DNA of 51,013 nucleotides, taken from Bacteroidales bacterium (lineage in GTDB: Bacteria > Bacteroidota > Bacteroidia > Bacteroidales > Marinilabiliaceae). Within the stretch, counting starts at the first letter, position 1, and the number at the start of each line of letters is the position of its first letter. The notes under the pieces were generated by a model. The model did not search any database. It saw nothing but the letters and a program-made list of their open reading frames with translations, and was not told where the DNA came from. Positions 8,025 to 16,865 of this stretch are shown piece by piece. The stretch is taken from positions 1 to 51,013 of the forward strand of contig SFOL01000002.1 of NCBI GenBank assembly GCA_004552385.1, written 5' to 3'. The position numbers and the translations under genes are program-made.

Positions 8025-9698
8025 ATGAGATTAACGTTATTCCTCTCGTTAGCACTTTTGTTTCACGCAGCCGGGGCGAGAGCGGCTGCGGATGAGGCCC
8101 GCATAGCTGAAGTCCTGAGGTCTGTCGACGCCGTGGTGGCAAACTCGTCCGAGTTCATTGTGAAAAAGGAGGGCGAGATCACGCTTATGCGCACTGCCCT
8201 CGATAAGTCGCAGTCCGGCATGGCCCGCTACGAGCTGGCCTACGGCCTTTACGAGGAGTACAGGCCCTTCCTGAAAGACTCGGCCCTGGTTTACCTCGAC
8301 GTCTGCATAGAGGCCGCCAGGAAATATGGTGACTATGACAAGATGGCCCTGTGCATGGCGAAAAAAGCCCATATATGCTCAAACGCCGGCATGTATGTGG
8401 AGAGCCTCGGACTGCTCGCGCAGATCGACACGGCAATGATATCAGGTGTGGCGCGCATTCAGTATTACGTCTCCATGGCTCACGTGTGCGGAGAAGTAGC
8501 CTACTACTCTCCGCTTGCCGACTACAATGGCAAATACGGCATTCTCGCACGGCAATACCGGCAGAGGGTGCTGGCCGAGGCCGACCCGCGGAGCGCGGAT
8601 TACCTTGTCGTCAAAGAGCAGACCCTTCAAGACGCCGGCGACACCATCGCGTCAATGGCCGTCAATGACTATTGGCTGGACCGAGTCGAGCACGGAAGCC
8701 ACGGTTACGCCCTCGTCTCGCTCTATCGATATTTAGAGTACAAGCTGAGGGGCGACACCACCAATATGTTCGTCTGGCTCGGCGAGGCCGTGATTGCCGA
8801 CATCCGCAATGGCGTCATGGACCAAGGCGCCATGTGGGAGCTCGCCAACCAGCTCATGCTACGCCATGACATTGACCGGGCCTACCGTTACATCTGCTTC
8901 ACGAGCGACTGCGCCGCACGCTTCGGCAGCAGGCAGAGGTTGTCGTCCATATCACCCTTGCTTACCACTATAGCACAGGAGTATAAGGCCGACGCTGAGA
9001 TGTCCGACAAGAATTTGCGCAACACCTTGGCCGCCATTAGCGTAATGTCCGCCATGCTTGCAACGGCGGTATTCTTTGTCGGCAGGCAGAGAAACAAGTT
9101 GCGGCAGGCTGGAGACAACCTCGCAAAGAGCCTGCGCGAGCTCGCCGAAGCCAACAATGAGCTCAGGGCGTCAAACGACCAGCTCTCGTATCTCAATATG
9201 CAGCGTAAGACGCTCAACAGCCAGCTGGTCGAGGCCAATAAGGTCAAGGAGGAGTACGTCGGCCGATTTATGAGGCTCTGCTCGCGCTATGTCGACAGGC
9301 TCGACGATATCCGCAACGTGGTGAAAAACAAGGTGAACGGCGGTCAATGGGTTGAACTTAAGGCAATAATGCGAACCGATGACTTCAAGGCAGATTACAC
9401 CGATGAACTTTATGCCAACTTCGATGAGGCGTTTTTGCACCTCTATCCCGATTTCGTGGGGCAGTTCAACGCTTTGCTCATCCCTGAAGCCCGCGTGGCG
9501 CCCCCTTCTAAAGACAGGCTCAACACCCAGATGCGCATTTTCGCGCTCATCCGACTTGGCATAACGGAGAGCGGGCGAATTTCGGAAATCCTACATTGCA
9601 GCGTCAACACCATATACAACTACCGTGCGCAAGCCAAAAAGTCGTCGGTCTGTGGCAAACTCGACTTTGAGGAGCGGGTGAAGGCCATATGCAGCTGA
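8025..9698 (+). CDS. DUF6377-type transmembrane regulator with C-terminal helix-turn-helix
   Basis: A 557-residue protein with the build of Bacteroidota DUF6377 regulators. A signal peptide (MRLTLFLSLALLFHAAGARA) leads into a mostly helical, TPR-like periplasmic region to about residue 325. A membrane segment follows at about 333-353 (LAAISVMSAMLATAVFFVG). Then come a coiled coil (about 355-410) and a cytoplasmic domain ending in MRIFALIRLGITESGRISEI and HCSVNTIYNYRAQ, a LuxR-like DNA-binding pattern. ATG 8025 is preferred to the in-frame GTG at 8010 because it starts the signal peptide. The gene converges on the PUL across a bidirectional terminator, so it probably senses a sugar in the periplasm and controls the PUL. 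That role is inferred from position. Confidence 0.75.
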   Translation: MRLTLFLSLALLFHAAGARAAADEARIAEVLRSVDAVVANSSEFIVKKEGEITLMRTALDKSQSGMARYELAYGLYEEYRPFLKDSALVYLDVCIEAARKYGDYDKMALCMAKKAHICSNAGMYVESLGLLAQIDTAMISGVARIQYYVSMAHVCGEVAYYSPLADYNGKYGILARQYRQRVLAEADPRSADYLVVKEQTLQDAGDTIASMAVNDYWLDRVEHGSHGYALVSLYRYLEYKLRGDTTNMFVWLGEAVIADIRNGVMDQGAMWELANQLMLRHDIDRAYRYICFTSDCAARFGSRQRLSSISPLLTTIAQEYKADAEMSDKNLRNTLAAISVMSAMLATAVFFVGRQRNKLRQAGDNLAKSLRELAEANNELRASNDQLSYLNMQRKTLNSQLVEANKVKEEYVGRFMRLCSRYVDRLDDIRNVVKNKVNGGQWVELKAIMRTDDFKADYTDELYANFDEAFLHLYPDFVGQFNALLIPEARVAPPSKDRLNTQMRIFALIRLGITESGRISEILHCSVNTIYNYRAQAKKSSVCGKLDFEERVKAICS

Positions 9699-9719
9699 AT
9701 ACGGTAAATTGCTGACAAC

Positions 9720-9760
9720 AAAAAAGCGGCGCGCCTCGTCTCGAGGCGCACCGCTTTTTT
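9720..9760. terminator. Bidirectional terminator between the regulator and the PUL
   Basis: Two nested stems: AAAAAGCGG (9721-9729) with CCGCTTTTT (9751-9759), and GCGCCTCG (9731-9738) with CGAGGCGC (9742-9749), separated by one C/A mismatch. The A-run on the left and T-run on the right let it end both converging transcripts. Confidence 0.9.
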
Positions 9761-9778
9761 GTTTTAAACAGGTGTGGC

Positions 9779-12031
9779 TTACTTGGTCACCGTGAGCCGG
9801 GCTGACGATAAGCGTTGGCTGTCCGGCCCCGTCATGATGTCGAAGTCGCCTGGCTCCACCACTCTCTCAAGGTCGTGGTTATAGAAAGCCAGCTGCTCGC
9901 CGCCTATCGTGAACTCCACAGTCTGGCTTTCGCCAGCCTTCAAGTGTATGCGGCGGAAGCCTTTTAGCTCTTTCACGGGGCGGGCTATGGAGGCTGAGAG
10001 GTCCCTCACGTACATTTGAACCACCTCGTCGGCATCTCTGCCGCCGGTGTTGGTGACGCGGACGCTGGCGGTCACGGTCTCGCCGGCCGCCATCTCGCTC
10101 TTGCTCAGCTTCACGTCAGAGTAGTCGAACGTGGTGTAGCTGAGGCCGAAGCCGAAGGGGTAAAGGGCGTCGTTGCGGACGTCCATGTAGTTTGAGCGGT
10201 ACTTGTGGAAATCCTTTTCGCCGTCCGCCACGGGGCGGCCCGTCATTGTGTGGTTGTAATACAATGGCAGCTGGCCGACGTTTTGCGGCATCGATGCCAC
10301 AAGCTTGCCCGATGGGCACACGTCTCCGAAAAGGACGTCGCATATTGCGTCGCCAGTCTCAGAGCCGGCAAACCACACGTTCATGATGGCGCCAATGTTC
10401 TCTTTCTCCCAAGCCATGACGGTCGGGCGGCCCGAGAAGTTGAGAAGCACGACGGGTTTGCCTGTTGAGACCATGGCCTCCATCAGGTCGCGCTCGGCGT
10501 CGGGCATCGTAAGGTCCGAGCGTGAGGCGCATTCGCCGCTCATCTCGGCCATTTCGCCTATGGCGAGTATTACTATGTCAGACTTCCTCGCTGCGGCCAC
10601 GGCCTCAGCCAGGGCTCCCTCCTTGTCCACGCGCGCTATGGGGCGGCCGAACTCCACTTGTGTCTGCAGAGCCTCGTTGTCGTATATGTTGCTGCCCTGC
10701 GCGTAGAGTATCTTGGCCTTGCCGGCGGTGCGGCGTTCCATCACTTCTTTCAGTGTCGAGTATTTCGCCACGTTGTCGCCCGTCGACCATGATCCGGGCA
10801 GGTTGTTCCTCGTGTCGCCCATGGGGCCTATGAGGGCTATGGTGCCGGCGGGGTTCAGGGGCAGGAGGCCGCCCTCGTTCTTCAGGAGCACGAAGCTCTC
10901 TGTCGCCATCCGCCTGGCCGTGGCTCTGCTCGCGTCGGAATACAGGTCGGTCTTTTCGCGCTCCGCGTGGCAGAATCTGTACGGGTCGTCAAGCAGGCCG
11001 AGTTTCTCTTTGGCTTCAAGCACACGGCGGCACGCCGCGTCAATCTCCGCCATCGTTATGCGCCCCTCGTCAAGGCTCTTTTTCAGCCAGGCGGTGTAGG
11101 CCTCTGAGCACATGTCCATGTCGGTGCCCGCCTTCAGCGCCTGGTCGGAGTTGCTCTGCGGGTCTCCCACGCCGTGCACCTGCATCTCGCCTATCGAGCC
11201 GTAGTCCGTCACGACGAAGCCGCCGAAACCCCACTCCTTCCGAAGGACGTCGTCGACCAGCCACTTGTTCCCCGTGGCGGGTATGCCGTCCACGAGGTTG
11301 AATGACGTCATCACTGAGCCTGCGCCCTCTTCCACGCAACGCTTATAAGAGGCGAAGTACTGGTTGTACATCCTCACGTGGCTCATGTCAACCATGTTAT
11401 AGTCGCGCCCTGATTCGCTCGCCCCGTAGAGGGCGTAGTGCTTCATGCAGGCCATGACATTACGCTCGCCCCAGTCTCCCTGGTAGCCGCGTATCATGGC
11501 CGCGCCCATCTCGCCCGCCAAGTATGGGTCTTCGCCAGCTCCCTCGCTGGCGCGGCCCCACCTCGGATCGTTGTTCACGTCGACCATGGGCGAGTACACC
11601 CAGTTTATGCCCGTGGCTGAAGCCTCGAAGGCAGCCACCTCCGCGCTCTCCCTGACCAAGGCCGTGTCCCAGCTGCATGCCTGCGCAAAGGGCAGGGGGA
11701 ACACAGTCTCATAGCCGTGTATCACGTCCTGGCCAAACAGCAGGGGTATGCCCATGCGGCTCTCCTCTACCGCCACGCGCTGCAGCTCGCGTATCTTGTC
11801 GGCTCCTTTCACGTTCAAGACGGCTCCCAGCTGCCCCGCCTTAATTCTCTCGGCCAGAGGCGAGTTCTTTACCGCGCCGGTCGTTATGTCTCCGCCAGGC
11901 AGGAGGTTCAACTGGCCTATCTTCTCTTCCACCGTCATGCGGCTCATCAGCTCGTCAACCCTGTCGGCCTTGCCGCATCCGGCCAATGCCGCGCAGAGGA
12001 CTGCCGCAGAGAACATTCTGCTTACTCTCAT
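9779..12031 (-). CDS. Glycoside hydrolase family 3 beta-glucosidase, lipoprotein (BglX type)
   Basis: A 750-residue GH3 enzyme expected to remove terminal beta-linked glucose from oligosaccharides. MRVSRMFSAAVLCAALAGC has a lipobox with Cys19, so it is probably membrane-anchored. The start at 12031 is chosen because the longer frame adds 14 residues before this signal. The (beta/alpha)8 domain includes GQDVIHGYETVFP, DPRWGRASEGAGEDP and MKHYALYGASESGRD. The nucleophile is D276 in FGGFVVTDYGS. The second domain has GEMAEMSGE, and a fibronectin III-like C-terminal domain follows (YPFGFGLSYTTF). It is the last gene of the PUL, 235 bases after GH16. A hairpin and a promoter-like box lie in that gap, so it may be partly transcribed on its own. 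Confidence 0.9.
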   Translation of the reverse strand: MRVSRMFSAAVLCAALAGCGKADRVDELMSRMTVEEKIGQLNLLPGGDITTGAVKNSPLAERIKAGQLGAVLNVKGADKIRELQRVAVEESRMGIPLLFGQDVIHGYETVFPLPFAQACSWDTALVRESAEVAAFEASATGINWVYSPMVDVNNDPRWGRASEGAGEDPYLAGEMGAAMIRGYQGDWGERNVMACMKHYALYGASESGRDYNMVDMSHVRMYNQYFASYKRCVEEGAGSVMTSFNLVDGIPATGNKWLVDDVLRKEWGFGGFVVTDYGSIGEMQVHGVGDPQSNSDQALKAGTDMDMCSEAYTAWLKKSLDEGRITMAEIDAACRRVLEAKEKLGLLDDPYRFCHAEREKTDLYSDASRATARRMATESFVLLKNEGGLLPLNPAGTIALIGPMGDTRNNLPGSWSTGDNVAKYSTLKEVMERRTAGKAKILYAQGSNIYDNEALQTQVEFGRPIARVDKEGALAEAVAAARKSDIVILAIGEMAEMSGECASRSDLTMPDAERDLMEAMVSTGKPVVLLNFSGRPTVMAWEKENIGAIMNVWFAGSETGDAICDVLFGDVCPSGKLVASMPQNVGQLPLYYNHTMTGRPVADGEKDFHKYRSNYMDVRNDALYPFGFGLSYTTFDYSDVKLSKSEMAAGETVTASVRVTNTGGRDADEVVQMYVRDLSASIARPVKELKGFRRIHLKAGESQTVEFTIGGEQLAFYNHDLERVVEPGDFDIMTGPDSQRLSSARLTVTK

Positions 12032-12091
12032 GTTTTCGTTTGTTTCTGTGGTTCGTATCCCCCTCTGCGCCATTCTCTTCGGGCGCCGAGG

Positions 12092-12103
12092 TTCGCTAAG
12101 TTA
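12092..12103 (-). promoter_or_regulatory. TAACTTAGCGAA box upstream of the last PUL gene
   Basis: On the minus strand this reads TAACTTAGCGAA, 61 bases before the GH3 start. TAACTTAG is one base from the -7 consensus. Eleven of twelve bases match the box upstream of the first PUL gene (22324-22335). No -33 TTTG is present, so activator dependence is plausible. Confidence 0.4.
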
Positions 12104-12199
12104 GTGTTTTTCCTCCATTCGGGGGCTTGCGGCCGCTATTCGTTCGAGCCCTCTTTGTTTTTTGGGGGGCATGTTTTGCCTGTGTGCGGGGGCTGGAGA

Positions 12200-12245
12200 A
12201 AAACGGAGGCGTGGCTTGCTCCCCGTCTTCCGACAGGGTTCAAGC
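12200..12245 (-). terminator. Hairpin with GGAA tetraloop just after GH16 (partial terminator or RNA stabiliser)
   Basis: On the minus strand, starting about 20 bases after the GH16 stop, GCTTG pairs with CAAGC, then a two-by-two internal loop, then CCCTGTC with GACGGGG-side bases (one G-T) around GGAA. Five T residues come only after a nine-base spacer (12200-12204). It may reduce readthrough into the last GH3 gene or protect the 3' end of the upstream mRNA. Confidence 0.45.
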
Positions 12246-12266
12246 CGCGTCTCATTTTCTATAAGC

Positions 12267-13358
12267 CTATTTTTGGAAGACTCTCACGTAGTCCACCTCG
12301 AGCTTGGCCGGCAGGCATGAGGGGTCTATGCCTTGCGCACCGCCCCAGGCGCCGCCCCAGGCCAGGTTCAGAATGGGGTAGAATGCGGCGTCGAATGGCC
12401 ATGCGTCGCGGCCGCTGCCGTCATTCATGTATGTCAGGATCTCGGTGTCGTCGGCGTAGAACGTCATATAGTCCGCGGTCCATTCCATAGCATAGGTGTG
12501 GAACTCGGTCTGAGACGTGGCCACCGTCACCTTGTTCCCCTCGATTGAGGTGCCGGTGTTGTTATACTTGTTGCAATGGATGGTTGAGTGGATGGTGTTC
12601 GGGGCGTAGCCCACCTCCTCCATTATGTCAATCTCGCCATCGGCGGGCCAGCCGGTGAAGTTTACCGGCATCATCCAGAATGCTGGCCACGTGCCTTTGC
12701 CCGATGGCAGTTTCATCCTCGCCTCGATGTAGCAATATTTCCATCCGGTCTCCACCTTGCCGTAGAGGCGCGAGCTCTTTATTGTGCCATTGTCGTCGGC
12801 AAGGGTTATGGTCAGCTTGCCGTCGGCCACCGTGGCGCTCTCGCGGGTGTAATACTGGATCTCGTTGTTGCCCCATCCGTTGTCGCCTTTGCCTATGGCG
12901 GCCGTCCAGTCGTCGCTCAGCTCGTTGCCGTCGAACTCGTCGTGCCATACGAGCTTGTAGCCTTTAATGGGGCAGGTTATCTGCTCCGCCGGCGTCTGGG
13001 ACTTCGCCTCTTGGGTCACCGTTATGCTGTCCCTTGAGCCTCCAGCCCATATTATCACTACGCCTTTGCGCGCCTCGTCGCCATCGTTGGCTTCGGCTTT
13101 TATGGTCACCTCGGCCTCTGTGCCGATGCTGTTGCCGGGAGTCACTGTCAGCCATTCCGACGTTGTGTAGGCTGAGAACTCGTGGCCACATGCCACTTTG
13201 GTCGCGACCTCCCCGCCGTCGGCAGGCAGGTTCAAGGCCTTTGTGGCTATGGTGATTGTCGTGGCTGGGGCGTAGCCTATCTCCTCGTCGTCGGAGCAGG
13301 AGCCGAGCAAGCAGATGGCGCTGGCCGCCAAGGTCGTTATAATCATTGTTTTGTTCAT
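12267..13358 (-). CDS. Glycoside hydrolase family 16 endo-beta-glucanase, lipoprotein with BACON domain
   Basis: A 363-residue surface or periplasmic endo-glucanase. The signal peptide ends LLGSC with lipobox Cys21 followed by SDDEE. Acidic residues right after the Cys are common in exported surface lipoproteins. A BACON-type beta-sandwich spans about 36-117 (TKALNLPADGGEVATKVAC, then SEWLTVTP). The GH16 jelly roll starts at YKLVWHDEFDG. The catalytic motif is GEIDIMEEVG, giving E242 nucleophile, D244 and E247 acid/base. The extra residue in ExDxxE is the form found in laminarinases and similar enzymes. WPAFWMMP and the aromatic cleft residues fit. Expected to cut internal beta-1,3 or mixed-linkage glucan bonds before SusCD import. 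The exact linkage cannot be read from sequence. Confidence 0.9.
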   Translation of the reverse strand: MNKTMIITTLAASAICLLGSCSDDEEIGYAPATTITIATKALNLPADGGEVATKVACGHEFSAYTTSEWLTVTPGNSIGTEAEVTIKAEANDGDEARKGVVIIWAGGSRDSITVTQEAKSQTPAEQITCPIKGYKLVWHDEFDGNELSDDWTAAIGKGDNGWGNNEIQYYTRESATVADGKLTITLADDNGTIKSSRLYGKVETGWKYCYIEARMKLPSGKGTWPAFWMMPVNFTGWPADGEIDIMEEVGYAPNTIHSTIHCNKYNNTGTSIEGNKVTVATSQTEFHTYAMEWTADYMTFYADDTEILTYMNDGSGRDAWPFDAAFYPILNLAWGGAWGGAQGIDPSCLPAKLEVDYVRVFQK

Positions 13359-13382
13359 ATTATCGTCTTGTTGAGAGAGAGC

Positions 13383-15263
13383 CTATTTTGCTGTTTTCTG
13401 AAGTATGATCTCCGATATCTCGACCTTCTCGTTCTCCGGGGTCTGGCCGAAGTCGAAGACCATGGTCACTGAGCTGGCGGCGCCAACCTTCATGGTCTTG
13501 GCCGGGATTTTGACTTGTGTCACATCACCTGCAGAGAGGTCATACTGCTCCAGGAACAGATAGTTGTTGTCATCTGCGCTGTCCACGAGTTTAAGGGTCA
13601 CGCCCTTAATGCCCTTGACGGCCGTCATCTTGCATGAGAAGTCATATTCGACATCAGCATCCACGGCGATGACGGTCTTCAGCTTGACCTGGCATTGCCA
13701 CTGCTGCTCCGAGGAGGTCTCGATCTCCACGGTGTATACGCCGCCATCAACGCTCAGAGTCGGATGCTCCACCACTGTCCAGCCGCTGCCCGTGGCGTGG
13801 TATGTCTCCAGTGTGAAACCGGCCTCGCCCTTGTCGTCGACAGCAGACTTCCATATGTTGCTCTCGCTGTCATACGTGTAGATGGTCTTGTCTTCCTCCT
13901 CGGCAGGGGCCTCGACGCCGTCGCACTTGTGTTCTTGCAGGCAGATGTCGTAGAAGTTTATCTTCGTGTTGTCCGGAGCGCCGCCAAAGTCGAGCACAAG
14001 GTCGATTTTGTCGATGTCCATACCCTCCATTCCGCTCTTGTAGAAAAGGACCTCCTGGCCGGCCTTGAGATCGACTCGCTCCACGAAGTAGAATGTGTCG
14101 TCGTCGCCATGTTTCACCAGCTTGATGGTCGCTCCGTTCACGTCGGTTGTCGATGTGACTTTCATCGAGAAGTCGTATGCGGCAGTGGCGGTTGACGCCA
14201 TGTCGGTTAACATTTTCACCTGGGCCTGCCATTGCTCGGTGGTTGCCGTGGGCAGTGACACCGTGTAGTTGTTGCCATCGGACTCGACCTCAGGGTCGGC
14301 TATCTGGCTCCAGCCCGGGGCGTAGAAGAACTCGTAGCTCAGAGTGGCGTTTTTCCACATGTTGCAGTCGCTGCCGGGAGTGAAGCCCTGGAAGCCGAGG
14401 CTGGCAGACGTCAGGATGTAACGCCAGGCGATCTCCCCATTGTCGTAAACCAGGACTATCTTCGACCCCGTCAGGCTCTCCACTCTCAGCTTCAATTCGC
14501 CCGTGTAGGCCTTGTCGCACGGGATGTAGGGGAAGAACGTCTCGGCGGGGAAGTTGATGTAGAGGCTTTCGCCCTCGGTGCTTATTGTGTATTCCGTCTC
14601 CTGTTTCTCCACGGGGACCATGTAATCTTCTCCCGGCGTTGTCTGATGCTCGGCGAACGTGGTGCATGCATTGTTGACAAAGACAGTGCCGCCTTCGCCG
14701 GGGTTGTAGGTGTACGTGCCGTCGGGCGTGAACGTGATGCGGTCGTCATACAGGCCGAAAGCCTTTTTCTCGTCGGCCTTGGCCGTCCACCACTCTGTGC
14801 CATCCGTGCCTGCCGGGCCGCAGCCCATGTGGCCAGCCTCGCTGTTGGCTATGCGCCACTCCTTGTTGCAGAGTTTCGCGTATATCTCGTCATAGTTGGT
14901 CAGCGAGTTCTTGACTGTGAAGCTGAGCTGCCCCATGCCTTGCGAGAGTCCGTTGCTGTTGCCGACGCGGTAGTACACCGTGTAGTCGCCTGCCGAGGCC
15001 CATATCCTGGTCAGAGGGTTGCTGGTGGAGTATATGGCTTTTTTCGTTATCTCCTTGCCGTCCACGGGCAAGTACCACATTACGTACTGCCCTGCGCCTT
15101 CCAGGCTGAGCGTCACGGTGTTAGTCTCGTCGTCAACATCGACCTTGGCTTTGGCGTCTTGCGCCACTGGGAGTCCGGCCTCGTTCACGCTGTCATAGTC
15201 CTCGGGGCTGCACGCCGCGAGGGTCAGAGCCGCGAGGGACGCTATGTATATTTTGCTTTTCAT
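13383..15263 (-). CDS. Surface glycan-binding lipoprotein with duplicated carbohydrate-binding modules
   Basis: A 626-residue lipoprotein (LTLAAC, Cys18) in the position where PULs encode their second surface glycan-binding protein. About residues 35-120 form an Ig/PKD-like domain (SLEGAGQYVMWYLP, ASAGDYTVYYRVGN). Residues 125-300 hold a beta-rich domain common in such proteins (CNKEWRIANSEAGHMGCGP, then YDDRITFTPDGTYTYNPGEG). The rest is an internal duplication of about 170 residues, each copy like a CBM4/9-type jelly roll. Copy one has EQWQAQVKM near 346 and copy two EQQWQCQVKL near 522. Both copies end with VLDFG or VFDFG and N-x-K-[IV]-x-[FI]. No catalytic motif is seen. It sits 24 bases after susD and 24 bases before the GH16 gene. 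Role in binding beta-glucan is inferred. Confidence 0.75.
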   Translation of the reverse strand: MKSKIYIASLAALTLAACSPEDYDSVNEAGLPVAQDAKAKVDVDDETNTVTLSLEGAGQYVMWYLPVDGKEITKKAIYSTSNPLTRIWASAGDYTVYYRVGNSNGLSQGMGQLSFTVKNSLTNYDEIYAKLCNKEWRIANSEAGHMGCGPAGTDGTEWWTAKADEKKAFGLYDDRITFTPDGTYTYNPGEGGTVFVNNACTTFAEHQTTPGEDYMVPVEKQETEYTISTEGESLYINFPAETFFPYIPCDKAYTGELKLRVESLTGSKIVLVYDNGEIAWRYILTSASLGFQGFTPGSDCNMWKNATLSYEFFYAPGWSQIADPEVESDGNNYTVSLPTATTEQWQAQVKMLTDMASTATAAYDFSMKVTSTTDVNGATIKLVKHGDDDTFYFVERVDLKAGQEVLFYKSGMEGMDIDKIDLVLDFGGAPDNTKINFYDICLQEHKCDGVEAPAEEEDKTIYTYDSESNIWKSAVDDKGEAGFTLETYHATGSGWTVVEHPTLSVDGGVYTVEIETSSEQQWQCQVKLKTVIAVDADVEYDFSCKMTAVKGIKGVTLKLVDSADDNNYLFLEQYDLSAGDVTQVKIPAKTMKVGAASSVTMVFDFGQTPENEKVEISEIILQKTAK

Positions 15264-15287
15264 GTCAGTTGCTTTTATGTTCTACCT

Positions 15288-16817
15288 TTAGTAGTTGTTC
15301 TGCTTTAGTGTGCCCTGCGAAGCGTCAATCTCGCTAAGCGGGATGGGCAGGTACTTTTTGCTCTCGCTCCATGTGTTGGTGCGATATCCGTACTCGTCGG
15401 GGGTCAGGGTCTCCTGCGCCTTGCCTGTGCGGACGAGGTCCCAGTAGCGTTTGCCCTCGCCAACGAACTCCAGCCTCTTTTCGGCCAGAATGTTGTCAAG
15501 CGTGGCCTCCTTGTTGTCCGTCAGGCCGGCCCTGTGGTGCACCTTGTTCAGGTAGTCTTGCGCCTTCGCCATGTCGCCGCCTGTGGTGATGATGAGCTCG
15601 GCCGCATTGAGGAGGGTCTCCGCGTAGCGGTAGATTCGGAGGTTGTTGTTGAAGTTCAGGTCGCCGTCGGCCTTCTGGTCGGCGTTGTTTGCCGAGTATG
15701 GCAGGTATTTCTTCAGCCAAAGGCCGGTGTCCTGGTAACGCTTCTTGTAATTCGCCGCGCGGGCGTCGTATATCGTGGCATCGCGTCGGACGTCTCCCTC
15801 GGCGAATATGTCATACGTCTCGGAGCGGACGGGCTCGAAGCCCCAGCCGCTGTCGACGCCGTCTTCCGCCACGCCTTCGTTAGGCCCGATCATGCGCGGG
15901 TACACGGTGCCGCCGGCGTTGACGTAGCCGTCGCCCCAGCTGCGAACCGCTCCGTCGTCTTTGTAGCATATCTCGAATATGCTCTCGCAGCTCCACTCGC
16001 CGCTCTCGAGGAATATGCCGGCGTAGTCTGTGGCCAAGTCATAGTCTTCGCAGTTTATGATCTCCTCCATGTAGCCAAGGGCCTTGGCTTCGCGGCTCTC
16101 ATCATTCTGATACATGACCATCTCGGCGTAGAGCATCTGGGCGGCGGCGCGGCTCATGCGTCCGATGTTTTCGTCGTCCCACGCCATGGGGAGCGCCTTG
16201 CCGTCGATGGCGGACTCCAAGTCGGCTATGACGGCCGCGTAGACCTCGTCATGGCTCTTCTGCTCGCCGATGTAGGGGGTCGACAGGTTCTCCATGTAGA
16301 AGGGGATGTTGCCGTAATACTTCCACAACTGGTTGTAATAGAACGCCCTCAAGACTCTCGCCTCTGCGTCAATCTCGGCATACTGCTCGTCTGTCAGAGC
16401 ATTCTTGGCCCAGCCTATGTAGGTCAGGACGTCGTTAGCGTTGCGGACGCCTTTGTAGCTCTGATCCCATATGCCCGTGAGAGCGTCAGACGAGTTCTGG
16501 GAGCTCTCGAAGTTGAACATCTTGTGGAGGTGCTGGTTGTCTGACACGCTTTGGCCGCCAACCCATACGTCGTCGGCCATGGCGTCGGCGCAGAAGGGCA
16601 GGGGGGCGTATTGCGAGTTGTTCCAGTCGTAGCACCTCATGGGGTTATATGCGGCCACGACCGCCTCCATTATGTGGTCATAGTTGCTGTAATACTCCTC
16701 GAGCGTGGCCTTGTCTGGCGGGGTCACCTCCAGGAAGTCGTCCGAGCAGGCTGTGGAGCCGAGGCCGGCTATTGCGCCGAGGGCTGCCACTATGCTGTGT
16801 GTGAATGTGTTGTTCAT
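15288..16817 (-). CDS. susD: SusD/RagB family nutrient-binding outer membrane lipoprotein
   Basis: A 509-residue SusD homologue. The lipobox is STACSDDF with Cys24. Family features are FLEVTPPDKAT at the mature N-terminus, helical TPR-like pairs (EARVLRAFYYNQLWKYYGNI), and a conserved C-terminus with NKVHHRAGL, ILAEKRLEFVGEGKRYWDLVR and YLPIPLSEI. SusD proteins form a hinged lid over the SusC transporter and bind oligosaccharide at the cell surface. It lies 48 bases after susC. The symbol indicates the family role and not starch specificity. The genetic context predicts beta-glucan. Confidence 0.95.
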   Translation of the reverse strand: MNNTFTHSIVAALGAIAGLGSTACSDDFLEVTPPDKATLEEYYSNYDHIMEAVVAAYNPMRCYDWNNSQYAPLPFCADAMADDVWVGGQSVSDNQHLHKMFNFESSQNSSDALTGIWDQSYKGVRNANDVLTYIGWAKNALTDEQYAEIDAEARVLRAFYYNQLWKYYGNIPFYMENLSTPYIGEQKSHDEVYAAVIADLESAIDGKALPMAWDDENIGRMSRAAAQMLYAEMVMYQNDESREAKALGYMEEIINCEDYDLATDYAGIFLESGEWSCESIFEICYKDDGAVRSWGDGYVNAGGTVYPRMIGPNEGVAEDGVDSGWGFEPVRSETYDIFAEGDVRRDATIYDARAANYKKRYQDTGLWLKKYLPYSANNADQKADGDLNFNNNLRIYRYAETLLNAAELIITTGGDMAKAQDYLNKVHHRAGLTDNKEATLDNILAEKRLEFVGEGKRYWDLVRTGKAQETLTPDEYGYRTNTWSESKKYLPIPLSEIDASQGTLKQNNY

Positions 16818-16865
16818 AACTGTAATCTTCGTTTTGTGTGAGGATGACGTTATTGACTGTTTGCT

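Noticed and set aside
15534..16544. 336-codon plus-strand frame inside susD
   Set aside because: Antisense to a complete SusD with lipobox and C-terminal signature. No separate promoter or motif.
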